From positions 1-59,776 of the forward strand of contig JADZDD010000037.1 of assembly GCA_020851235.1 (NCBI GenBank): 59,776 nt of DNA, read 5' to 3'. A program made the position numbers and the translations under genes. The notes below the pieces were generated by a model. It searched no databases, had not been told where the DNA came from, and saw only the letters and a list, made by a program, of their open reading frames with translations. The stretch comes from Burkholderiales bacterium (GTDB lineage: Bacteria; Pseudomonadota; Gammaproteobacteria; Burkholderiales; Casimicrobiaceae). Shown here piece after piece: positions 1 through 8,128 of the stretch. The stretch's first letter is position 1, and each line of letters starts with the position of its first letter.

Positions 1-1009
1 AGGCGCGAACTCCTTCGACGGTCCTGGGCGCGATGTACTCGGATGCCTCGACGTAGACGAATCGCCCCGCCGGATCGACGGCGATTCTCCCTTCCCCGAC
101 GACCGGTGTCCCGATTGGCGCAAGCGCCCCGGTCGCCGCGTTGATGGCATACGCCTGCAAAGTGCCGCTCGCGCTCAGGTAGACGTAGCGCCCCAGCGGG
201 TCCATGGCCAGCGCGTAGGCGGAGTCCGGCACCTTGTAGGGCGACCCGGGCAACGGGGTGAGCGCTCCCGTGGCGGCGTCTATCGCGTAGGCGGAGATGG
301 TGCTGGCGAAGGTCTTGTTGGCCGACGTGGCAACGTAGACGAAGCGTCCGGATGGATCGACTGCGAGCGACATCGGGTTGGCCGCAGTCGGGTACGGCGA
401 GCCGGCGAGCTTGGTCAGTGCACCGGTGGTCGGATCGATCGTGAATGCGACTGCCGCGCTGTTGTCGTTGCCGACGGCATAGAGAAATGTGCCGGAGGGA
501 TCGATGGCGAATGAGCGCACCGGTTCGCCGCCGGTGGCGAACGGCGAGCCCGGCGCCGGCGTCAGCGTCAGCGCGACCGGGTCGAAGCGGAACGCACAGA
601 TGAATCCTTGCGGTCCCCCGGAGGTCGCGATGTAGATCAGGCGCTGGCTCGGATGGACCGCGGCGAACCTCTGCGGGGAGCAGGCTTTGGGAAAGGCGAC
701 CGGCACCGGGATGGGCGAACCATCCGCCGGCTCGTCACGCGGCTCCAATGCCGGGGGACTTTGGACCGGGTTAGGTGAACTGGGATCGATGTGCCACGCT
801 TCTCCGAGCCCCGTGTGCAGTAGGACGAAGACCCAGGAATAAAACACGTCCCCTTCGTCCAATTCGCTATCGTTCCACAGCAACATGCCGCGCTCGTACC
901 GATCGCCCTTGGCGACGCTGGGAGCCTCCCGCGTCACGCCGTAGGCGGTGTTGGCTGCAAAAAGGAACAGGTATGCAACCAGCGCCAGCAGCGCGGCGCA
1001 ACCGCGCAT
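1..1009 (-). CDS. Secreted beta-propeller (lactonase-like / YVT-type) protein, C-terminus cut off
   Basis: Reading the minus strand from an ATG at 1009 gives an open frame of 336 codons that runs off the left edge. The N-terminus (MRGCAALLALVAYLFLFA) is a typical signal peptide. After about 100 residues come at least four repeats of the pattern AIDPSGTFLYAV / DPTTGALTKLAGSPY, as in seven-bladed lactonase-like (PF10282) or YVT propellers. Such domains are exported and bind or cleave small ligands, or serve as surface scaffolds; no catalytic residue can be assigned here. A GTG four codons upstream is an alternative start. Function unknown; fold call fairly safe. Confidence 0.75.
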   Translation of the reverse strand, partial: MRGCAALLALVAYLFLFAANTAYGVTREAPSVAKGDRYERGMLLWNDSELDEGDVFYSWVFVLLHTGLGEAWHIDPSSPNPVQSPPALEPRDEPADGSPIPVPVAFPKACSPQRFAAVHPSQRLIYIATSGGPQGFICAFRFDPVALTLTPAPGSPFATGGEPVRSFAIDPSGTFLYAVGNDNSAAVAFTIDPTTGALTKLAGSPYPTAANPMSLAVDPSGRFVYVATSANKTFASTISAYAIDAATGALTPLPGSPYKVPDSAYALAMDPLGRYVYLSASGTLQAYAINAATGALAPIGTPVVGEGRIAVDPAGRFVYVEASEYIAPRTVEGVRA

Positions 1010-1322
1010 TCCCGGCCGCACAGGACCGCGAGGCTTGACTGCTGAAACGCGCGCTCCGTCGGGTCGATGCATGAACGGGGGGCAGTCGCCCAGGCAAACT
1101 CGCGGCGGCCATGCTATCAGATTCGGCCGAAGGACGCTCGACGCGGCGCTGGCTCGATGTAGGGAAGCAATCCGAGCGGAAGGACCGACGACGAGCTCAC
1201 CGACTTCCTACACCACGTCCTGGGACACAACCCGGCTTCATGATCTCACTCGTCTATGGATGGCATCCGTTGCTCGAGGGCGCGCGGTGGTTGAAGGCCG
1301 AGTCGAGCGACTTGCCGCCCGA
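1010..1322. other. Intergenic stretch, nothing recognised
   Basis: Lies between two minus-strand genes. Short open frames on both strands show no recognisable protein and no convincing ribosome binding site. I see no RNA gene or repeat. Confidence 0.5.
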
Positions 1323-2318
1323 TCAGTCCGCCTTGATGTTGGCCGCCGTGACGATCGTCTGGTAGCGCGCCACCTCGCTATCGATGAACTTGGCGAAGTC
1401 CGCGGAATTGCGATACACGGCTTCAAAGCCCTGCGCGGCCATGCGCTCCTTCCACGCGGGGGTGGCGACGATGCGTTGCACGGTCGTCTCGAGCTTCTGG
1501 CGAATCGGCGCCGGCAGGTTCGCCGGGGCCCACAGCCCGTACCAGGTGTAGAACTCGAAGTCCTTGAAGCCGGACTCTCGCATCGTCGGGACATCCGGCA
1601 GGAGCGGGCTGCGCTCGCGGCCGGTGATCGCGAGCGCCCGCAGCTTGTTGCCCTTCACGAGCGGCATCGAGGTGAGGATCGCGTCCATCTTGGCCGAGAC
1701 CTGGCCGCCCATGAGGTCGGACAGCGCGGGTGCGCCCCCCTTGTAGAGCGCGATCGGAATGCCCGTCTGCTTGATCTCGTGGAGGAAGTACGCCGAAGCG
1801 AGATGGTCGGCGGCGCCGAAGCCGCCCGTCGCGAAGGTGAACTTCGACGGATCGGCCTGGATCATCGCCGCGAAGTCCTTGGCGTTGGTCGCGGAAACCT
1901 GCGGGCCGACCACGAAGAGCAAGGGCCCTTGCGCCAGCATGCTGATCGGCGTGAAGTCCTTGACCGCGTCGTACTTCATCGTCTTCTTGTACAGCAACGG
2001 GTTGATCGAATGGATCGACGCGTTGATGTAGAGCGTGTAGCCGTCGGGTGCGGCCGCGGCGACCTGGGCGGCGCCGATCATGCTCGATGCACCGGCGCGA
2101 TTCTCGACGACGACGTGCTGTCCGAGTTCGGCCCCCAGCTTCTCGGCGAGGAGGCGGCCGACCGCGTCGACCGGACCCCCCGCGGCGTGCGGTACCACGA
2201 GAACGATGGACTTGGTCGGATACGTGTCCTGGGCGAGGCTCGGTCCGGCGCACACGGCGATGCTCACGCCGGCAACGATGCCGCCCAGTAGACGGCGACG
2301 ATGGAGTGGACGGTTCAT
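1323..2318 (-). CDS. Bug/TctC-family tripartite tricarboxylate transporter solute-binding protein
   Basis: 331 residues, the usual size for the Bug (Bordetella uptake gene) family. An export signal with an SLAQ-type cleavage site is followed by YPTKSIVLVVPHAAGGPVDA, the family's opening strand and phosphate/carboxylate loop, and later by FATGGFGAADHLA and MRESGFKDFEFYTWYGLWAP. These periplasmic proteins bind organic acids and normally deliver them to TctAB permeases. No tctA or tctB gene is nearby, as is common for the many orphan Bug genes of Burkholderiales. An AAGGAA ribosome site sits 5 bases before the ATG. It lies 35 bp behind the DapA-like gene, so the two are probably co-transcribed and the ligand may feed that enzyme (inference). 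Confidence 0.9.
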   Translation of the reverse strand: MNRPLHRRRLLGGIVAGVSIAVCAGPSLAQDTYPTKSIVLVVPHAAGGPVDAVGRLLAEKLGAELGQHVVVENRAGASSMIGAAQVAAAAPDGYTLYINASIHSINPLLYKKTMKYDAVKDFTPISMLAQGPLLFVVGPQVSATNAKDFAAMIQADPSKFTFATGGFGAADHLASAYFLHEIKQTGIPIALYKGGAPALSDLMGGQVSAKMDAILTSMPLVKGNKLRALAITGRERSPLLPDVPTMRESGFKDFEFYTWYGLWAPANLPAPIRQKLETTVQRIVATPAWKERMAAQGFEAVYRNSADFAKFIDSEVARYQTIVTAANIKAD

Positions 2319-2353
2319 GCGATTCCTTCGGGTCGGGAGGATGGGCGGGGCGA

Positions 2354-3289
2354 TCAGGCGGCTTTGAGCGCGTGCGAGCTCCAGCCGTACTTCCGGTCGA
2401 GCCCGAGTTCGCGCACGATGCGCAGGCCGTTTTGCAGCGGTGCGCCTTCGAGTGCCTTCAGCGGCTTGCGCAGTTCGCCGGCGGGCATGCCGACCGCACG
2501 CAGCAGCGACTTGATCGCCACGGGATTGATCGCTGAGTACGAGTAATGCAGCATCGGCAGCATGCGCAGGTACTCTTCACGGAAGCCCACCGAGACTTCC
2601 GGCTCGACCCATGGCCGCGAGATCCACGTCATTTCCGCGGGCGCGATGTTGCCCGTCATGTTCGCCGTGCCGTGGCCGCCGAGGCTCATGGTGGGGACCA
2701 CGAGGCCGAGATTCGGCGAATCGCAGCACATCACGGCGACGTCGGGCCGCGCGCGCAGCACCTGCGCGACCTGGCCGACGCGGGTCGTCGATTCCTTGTG
2801 CACGACGTAGTTCGGGTGCTTGAAGATGCGCAGCAGATTGTCCCAGTGCAGATCGGTCTTCACGCGCGGCGGGTTGTTGTAGATGCCAAGCGGCAGATCG
2901 GTCGCATCCGCCACTTCGAGGAAGTAATCCTCGATGTCGGCCTCCGACCCGCAGATATACGCGGGGGCGGCCAGGATCGCGCCGTCGGCGCCGTTGCCAC
3001 GCGCGAACTTGAGGTACTCGATGGTGGCCGCCGTGTTGTTGCCGGTGCAGCCGTAGAAAAAGCGCATCTTGCCGGACTTCATCCGCGCGGTCTCGACGAT
3101 GATCTGCTGCCGTTCGGCGGGCGACAGCATCGAGACCTCGCCGGTCGAACCCATGATCAGGACCGCGGCGGTGCCGTGGTCCTCCTGGAAGCGCAGGAGC
3201 GTGCGGAAGCCTTCGAAATCGACGCTGCCGTCCTTGTTGAAAGGGGTGATGAGCGCGACGAAGGAGCCTTCGATTCGGGTCTTGGACAT
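2354..3289 (-). CDS. Dihydrodipicolinate synthase (DapA) family aldolase/lyase
   Basis: 311 residues, full length for the class I aldolase family PF00701. Visible landmarks are GSTGEVSML (residues 48-56, the pyruvate carboxylate loop), Tyr137 in GIYNNPPRV, Lys165 in VVHKEST (the expected Schiff-base lysine) and GGHGTANMTGN. The lysine context differs from true DapA (IKEATG), so I expect a catabolic paralogue acting on a 2-keto acid or aldonate rather than the lysine-pathway enzyme. The neighbouring Bug binding protein supports a carbon-uptake role. Exact substrate unknown. Confidence 0.85.
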   Translation of the reverse strand: MSKTRIEGSFVALITPFNKDGSVDFEGFRTLLRFQEDHGTAAVLIMGSTGEVSMLSPAERQQIIVETARMKSGKMRFFYGCTGNNTAATIEYLKFARGNGADGAILAAPAYICGSEADIEDYFLEVADATDLPLGIYNNPPRVKTDLHWDNLLRIFKHPNYVVHKESTTRVGQVAQVLRARPDVAVMCCDSPNLGLVVPTMSLGGHGTANMTGNIAPAEMTWISRPWVEPEVSVGFREEYLRMLPMLHYSYSAINPVAIKSLLRAVGMPAGELRKPLKALEGAPLQNGLRIVRELGLDRKYGWSSHALKAA

Positions 3290-3340
3290 GGCGAGTCTCG
3301 TTCGGGAAGCCGGGATCGGCCGAGCATAGGAGATCCGGCG

Positions 3341-5764
3341 TCATTTGTGCAAGCGCGGCGCCGACACCTGGCGCAGGAGCTGCGCGTAGCGAGGGTTCTC
3401 CGGATCGAGATCGCGCAGCGTCTTCGCGTACTCGATCGCCGCCGCGGTCCGGCGATCCCGTGCGGCGTAGGTGGCGAGGGCTTCGAGGACGTCGCGGTCG
3501 TAGGGGTGCAAGCGGTGCGCGGTTTCGAGCGCGGCCAGCGCCTTGGCCGGCTCGCCCGTATCGTTGAGCGCGATCGCCTGGACATAGGCGAAGCGCGCGT
3601 CGGCGGGAGCGAGCCGTGTCGCCAGCGCGAATTCGGCGAGCGCCTCCTTCGCGCGCTTGCTGCGCACCAGCGTGAGCCCAAGGCCGTAGTGCAGCGCCGC
3701 GGCAGCAGGATTGCGTGCGATGCCTTCGCGCAGGACGACCTCCGCGGCGTTATCCATGCCGCGCGAGCGCTGGAGGTCGGCGAGGTTCGCGTACGCCGGA
3801 ACGAAGGTGGGATCGACGGCGATGGCCTTGCGGTACTCGACGATCGCGCGTTCGGCCTCGCCGCGTCGCGCCTGTAGGTTGCCCAGGTTGACGCGACTCT
3901 CCGGGCGGTCCGCATTGTAGATCTGCGCCGCGATGTATTCGTCGAGCGCCTTGGCGAAGTCGCGACGCGCCTGCGGGGTCAGCGCGGATTCATCCGGCCC
4001 GGCGAGGACGTTCGCAGCCTCCATGCGTACGACCCGTGCCGGATCACGCAGCATGCGCGGCAGGGCGCGCTCGCGCACCGCGGCGTCGGCACCGGCAAGC
4101 GCCGTGACCGCTGCCGTGCGCACCACCGGGTCGGGATCGTCGAGCGCGCGCACCGCGGCTTCGGACGTGGTCGGCGTCATCCACGCCACGAGTCGCTCGA
4201 GCGCGCTCGCGCGCACGAGCGCCGGCTGGCTGCGATCGTCGACCAGCGCGAGGAGCTTGCCGCGCGTGCCCGGCGCGCCCGCGGCCGCTCCGGCAAAGGC
4301 CGCCGCGAAGCTCTGGTAGCCCTCCCGTGCGCGCTCCCCCCATAGCCGTAGCGCTGCCTGCGCCGCCCATTGCGGCGACTTGTCGCGGTGACAGGCATTG
4401 CAGGCGTTGGGTACACCGAGCGTCACCGTGAGGTCGGGCCGGGGGATGCGCAGCGAGTGATCGTGCCGCGGATCGACGACCATGTACGTCGTCGTCGGCA
4501 TGTGGCAGGAAACGCACTGCCCTCCCGCGCTTCCCGGCGCGTGGCGCGTGTGCGTCGACCGGTCGAACGCCGAGGCGAGATGGCACTGCGCGCACACGGC
4601 GTTGCCCGCCGCGCGCAGCTTGAGCGAATGCGGCTCGTGACAATCCGAGCAGGTCACGCCTTGCGCGTACATGCGGCTTTGCAGGAACGAACCCCAGTTG
4701 TAGACCTCGTCGCGCATCTGCCCATCCGGGTAATACAGCTCGTCGGTGAGCGTCGCGCGACGATGCGTATCGGCGAACGACGCGGTGCTGGCGTCGTCGT
4801 CGGCAAAGCGCCCGGCACGGGCGTGGCAGCGGCCGCAGACGTCGATTTCGCGCGTCGTCGTGCGCGGGACGCTGCGCCGCGCGGTGGTGGCATCCGGTGC
4901 GCGCTGCCAGGTCACGCCCTTGCGCTCGTCGAGCGCGACAGGGAGGCCCTTGCGGGCATCGGTCGCGCTGCGGTCGGGCGCGCGCGCCCATGCAACGTGA
5001 TTCGATCCCGGACCGTGACACGCCTCGCAGCCGACGTTGATCTCCGCCCAGGTCGTGTGGAACACGCCCTGGGCGGCGTCGAAGTTCTTGCGCAGATCGG
5101 TCGAATGGCATTCCGCGCATTGGAAGTTCCAGTTCTGGTCGATGCCGGTCCAATGCAGTGGATCACCGGGGGCGAGCTTGCGCCCGGGATACAGGTGGAA
5201 CCAGCGCTGGCCACCGCTCGCCTTGGGCCGCGAATCCCAGGCCACACCGAACGCCTGGAGCCGGCCGCCGGGCATTTCGATGAGGTACTGCTGCAACGGT
5301 CGCACGCCGAACGTGTACTTCACCTCGAACTCGCCGCGCTTGCCGTCCGGGCCCTCGGTGTCGACGAAGTACTTGCCGTCGCGCGTGAGGAAGGTCGTCG
5401 TCGTGCCGGCGCCCGTGAAATGCGCGTTGGCGAAGTCGCCCAGGACCGAGGTCGCGTCGGCGCGCTGCATCGCGAGGTCGTGATCGGAACCGCGCCAGGC
5501 GCCGCCTTCGCTCGCGTGGCATCCGCTGCAGGTCGCGGTGCCGACGAACGTCGCCGCCGGTGGCGCCGCTGCGGGCTTCGCGACACGTGGGCTGGCCGGC
5601 CGTTCATGGCCGAGGTATGCGACGAGGGCAAATGCCGCAACCGCGACGCTCGCCGCTGCCGCCACGAGCCACGGCCAGCGTCGTCGGCTCGGCATGTGCG
5701 GCGCCGCGGCGGCCGGCGGTGCCGGGCGCACGGGCTCGCGCGGGGCGCGCTTTCGTTTACTCAT
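3341..5764 (-). CDS. Eight-heme cytochrome c with HEAT-like and TPR domains
   Basis: 807 residues. A basic N-terminus precedes one membrane segment (about 31-51), which should leave the rest in the periplasm. Eight CXXCH heme sites are visible, starting at residues 79, 216, 246, 310, 372, 391, 417 and 455, in the style of cytochrome c554-like or paired-CXXCH proteins. From about 480 to 600 the sequence resembles HEAT-type helical repeats (DDPDPVVRTAAVTALAG). From about 640 to 800 it carries TPR units such as FVPAYANLADLQRSRG. Probably an electron carrier or scaffold on a respiratory branch. No oxidoreductase partner is encoded beside it. The ATG start has no obvious ribosome site. Confidence 0.88.
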   Translation of the reverse strand: MSKRKRAPREPVRPAPPAAAAPHMPSRRRWPWLVAAAASVAVAAFALVAYLGHERPASPRVAKPAAAPPAATFVGTATCSGCHASEGGAWRGSDHDLAMQRADATSVLGDFANAHFTGAGTTTTFLTRDGKYFVDTEGPDGKRGEFEVKYTFGVRPLQQYLIEMPGGRLQAFGVAWDSRPKASGGQRWFHLYPGRKLAPGDPLHWTGIDQNWNFQCAECHSTDLRKNFDAAQGVFHTTWAEINVGCEACHGPGSNHVAWARAPDRSATDARKGLPVALDERKGVTWQRAPDATTARRSVPRTTTREIDVCGRCHARAGRFADDDASTASFADTHRRATLTDELYYPDGQMRDEVYNWGSFLQSRMYAQGVTCSDCHEPHSLKLRAAGNAVCAQCHLASAFDRSTHTRHAPGSAGGQCVSCHMPTTTYMVVDPRHDHSLRIPRPDLTVTLGVPNACNACHRDKSPQWAAQAALRLWGERAREGYQSFAAAFAGAAAGAPGTRGKLLALVDDRSQPALVRASALERLVAWMTPTTSEAAVRALDDPDPVVRTAAVTALAGADAAVRERALPRMLRDPARVVRMEAANVLAGPDESALTPQARRDFAKALDEYIAAQIYNADRPESRVNLGNLQARRGEAERAIVEYRKAIAVDPTFVPAYANLADLQRSRGMDNAAEVVLREGIARNPAAAALHYGLGLTLVRSKRAKEALAEFALATRLAPADARFAYVQAIALNDTGEPAKALAALETAHRLHPYDRDVLEALATYAARDRRTAAAIEYAKTLRDLDPENPRYAQLLRQVSAPRLHK

Positions 5765-6153
5765 GCGTCACGAACCGGTGATGGTGCCCGCGCTCGCCTG
5801 CGCGGCAGGCCCGGGCATCGCAGCCGGCACCGGGCGTAACCCGGCGACACTCCACGGGGATCGGGGCAGGCAAGGGTCGAGGTCTGCGAGTGGGAGGCCG
5901 GCGGTCCCTCCATCCATCAAAACGTGGGCAGCCCCCACGCCGACGTGACTAGCGCACCGAAAATTTCTAGTCCTCACTCGCAGGCGACGGATTGTGGCAG
6001 CGGATCCGGCAGGCGGCAAGGTCGAAGGGCGCGCCGGTGCGCCTCGCGCACCACGTAGTCGGGGCCGGTGACGACCCGTGGCACCATGACCGAAGTCATG
6101 TCCCTGCGCGCACACCCGTCCTACCCTTGACCCGTGACTCCCGGAGGCCCCTC
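5765..6153. other. Divergent intergenic region with small hairpins
   Basis: Separates the minus-strand multiheme cytochrome from the plus-strand PAS gene. No convincing gene. A perfect 6-bp stem with a CGAA loop (CATGAC-CGAA-GTCATG) lies at 6085-6100, about 54 bases before the PAS start. A GTGGG/CCCAC stem lies near 5930. Their function is unknown. Confidence 0.4.
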
Positions 6154-6621
6154 ATGAGCAATATCGCCGATCCCTCGTACAACGTGCCGTGGGAAGAACT
6201 CGTCGCGGGCACGCCCGACGCGGTCATCTACGCCGACCGTGAGGGGACGATCCGCGTGTGGAACGACGGCGCGGCGGCGGTCTTCGGCTTCAGCGCGGCG
6301 GAGGCGCTAGGTCAGAATCTCGACCTCATCATTCCCGAGCGCCTGCGCGCGGCCCACTGGGCGGGGTTCGATCGCGCGATGGAAACGGGGAAGACGAAGG
6401 GCGGGGCCGAGGTGCGCGTGACGCGAGGCCTGCACAAGGATGGGCGCCGGCTCTACGTGGAGATGAGCTTCGGCGTCGCGGTGGACGCGAAAACCGGCAA
6501 GGCGATCGGCTCGGTGGCGATGGCGCGCGACGGGACCGAGCGCTATCTCGCGAGTCGGGCCGCAGCGATGGCGGCGCCGGCGGCGTCGACACCGTCGAGC
6601 GTACCGCCGGCGGCGGCCTGA
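6154..6621 (+). CDS. Single PAS-domain protein
   Basis: 155 residues from an ATG with CGGAGG 6-7 bases ahead, which decides this start against longer in-frame options. The PAS core is clear: GTPDAVIYADREGTIRVWN, then AAAVFGFSAAEALGQNLDLI and IPERLRAAHWAGFDRAM, ending in the VAMARDGTERYL strand. There is no kinase, GGDEF or other output domain. The last 25 residues are Ala/Pro-rich. It may be a stand-alone sensor or adaptor that passes a ligand or redox signal to a partner. Ligand unknown; no Cys or heme-binding motif is apparent. Confidence 0.85.
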   Translation: MSNIADPSYNVPWEELVAGTPDAVIYADREGTIRVWNDGAAAVFGFSAAEALGQNLDLIIPERLRAAHWAGFDRAMETGKTKGGAEVRVTRGLHKDGRRLYVEMSFGVAVDAKTGKAIGSVAMARDGTERYLASRAAAMAAPAASTPSSVPPAAA

Positions 6622-6726
6622 TCGCCGCCCCGCAGCCGCCGGCCGCAGGTCGACGCGACCGCCGCGCGGCGTCGTGCACCGGAGCCTTGCCGCCCGGTGC
6701 GATCCGCGGCGACGCGCGACGCCCGG

Positions 6727-7911
6727 CTAACGCAGCGCCTGCGCGAGGTCGGCAATGAGATCGCGCGCATCCTCGAGCCCGATCGACAGGCGCACGAGAC
6801 CATCGACGATGCCGCGCCGCTGGCGCTCCGCCGGTTCGAGGTCGTGGTGCGTCGTCGTGATCGGCTGCGTGGCGAGTGTCTCGACCCCGCCCAGGCTCGG
6901 TGCGATGGCGATGAGCCGCAGGCGGTCGATCACCGCGGCGGTCGCGGCGGCGTCGCCGTCGTAGACGAAGCTCATCATCCCGCCGAAGCCGCGCATCTGC
7001 CGTGCGGCGAGCGCGTGTCCGGGTGCGCTCGCAAGGCCCGGATAGTTGACCTTGCGCACCCTGGGGTGCGTCGCGAGGAATTCGGCCACCGCCTGCGCAT
7101 TCTCGTTTTGCTGGCGCACGCGCACGGTGAGCGTGCGCAGGCTGCGCAGGAGGAGGAAGGCCACCTCCGGTGCCATCGCCTGGCCGAGGTTCTTGCGCCA
7201 CGGCACGAGTGTACGCACGAGCGGCTGCGCGCCGATCACCACCCCGCCGGTGAGATCACTGTGCCCGCCCAGGTACTTCGTCGCACTGTGCATGACGAGA
7301 TCGGCGCCCAGCGCGAGGGGCGACTGGTTGACCGGCGAGGCGAAGGTGTTGTCGACCACCGTGAGCGCGCCGCCGGCACGGGCGACCGCCGCGATCGCGG
7401 CGATGTCGATCACCTCCAGGTTGGGATTGGTCGGCGTCTCGAAGAACACGAGGCGCGTGCGTGCGGTGAGCGCGGCACCGAGCTGCGCGATCTCGTCACC
7501 GACGAGGAACGTCGTGGTGATCCCGAACTTGGGCAGGTTGCGGGCCAGGAGTTCGAACGTGCCGCCGTAGACGTCACCGATGCAAACGAGATGATCGCCG
7601 CTCGCGCACTGCGCAAGAAAGAGGGCCGATGCCGCGGCCATCCCGGAGCCGAAGACGAGCGCCTCTTCGCCGCCTTCGATCAGCGCCAGTTTGCGTTCCA
7701 CCGCGCGCAGCGTCGGATTGAGGCCGTAGCGCGTGTAGAGGTTGCCTTCGGTGCGTCCTTCGACCACGTCGAGCAACGCCTGCGTCGAAGGAAAGCCGAA
7801 CGTCGAATGGTTGTACAGCGGCGTGTGGAGCGCGCCTTGCGCATCCATCGCTTCACCGCCGTGGATGCAAAGTGTGGCGAGGCCGCGGCGCGGCCCGGGG
7901 TCGGATGGCAT
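6727..7911 (-). CDS. Cys/Met metabolism PLP-dependent enzyme (cystathionine gamma-synthase/beta-lyase family)
   Basis: 394 residues, normal for PF01053. Landmarks are ATLCIHGGEAMD at the N-terminus, YTRYGLNPT, SGMAA, DNTFASPVNQSPL and SATKYLGGHSDLTGG, which holds the PLP lysine. The C-terminal SLGGVETLATQPITTTH loop fits cystathionine gamma-synthase, beta-lyase or methionine gamma-lyase. It acts in cytosolic sulfur amino-acid metabolism, but the sequence does not separate synthase from lyase. The frame stays open upstream; the ATG at 7911 is chosen because the family begins here and the extension looks non-coding. Divergent from the five-heme cytochrome. Confidence 0.9.
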   Translation of the reverse strand: MPSDPGPRRGLATLCIHGGEAMDAQGALHTPLYNHSTFGFPSTQALLDVVEGRTEGNLYTRYGLNPTLRAVERKLALIEGGEEALVFGSGMAAASALFLAQCASGDHLVCIGDVYGGTFELLARNLPKFGITTTFLVGDEIAQLGAALTARTRLVFFETPTNPNLEVIDIAAIAAVARAGGALTVVDNTFASPVNQSPLALGADLVMHSATKYLGGHSDLTGGVVIGAQPLVRTLVPWRKNLGQAMAPEVAFLLLRSLRTLTVRVRQQNENAQAVAEFLATHPRVRKVNYPGLASAPGHALAARQMRGFGGMMSFVYDGDAAATAAVIDRLRLIAIAPSLGGVETLATQPITTTHHDLEPAERQRRGIVDGLVRLSIGLEDARDLIADLAQALR

Positions 7912-8128
7912 TGGGAGTCCCTTGTCGACGATCGGTGGTCGTGGCCGTTCGCGTGTGCGGCGCTGGCCGCGCGCGGTACGGCATCGCCCTCGTCGCCATG
8001 GTAGCCGAGAGCGCGAGGGACAGACGCCTTGCGCACATGCGGTACGATCGGCACTGTTGCGACCGTCGCTGCCATGTCTTCCTTCGTTCCAGCTTGTCTT
8101 GCCCCGACGCGCGGGTGCCGGGGCCTCG

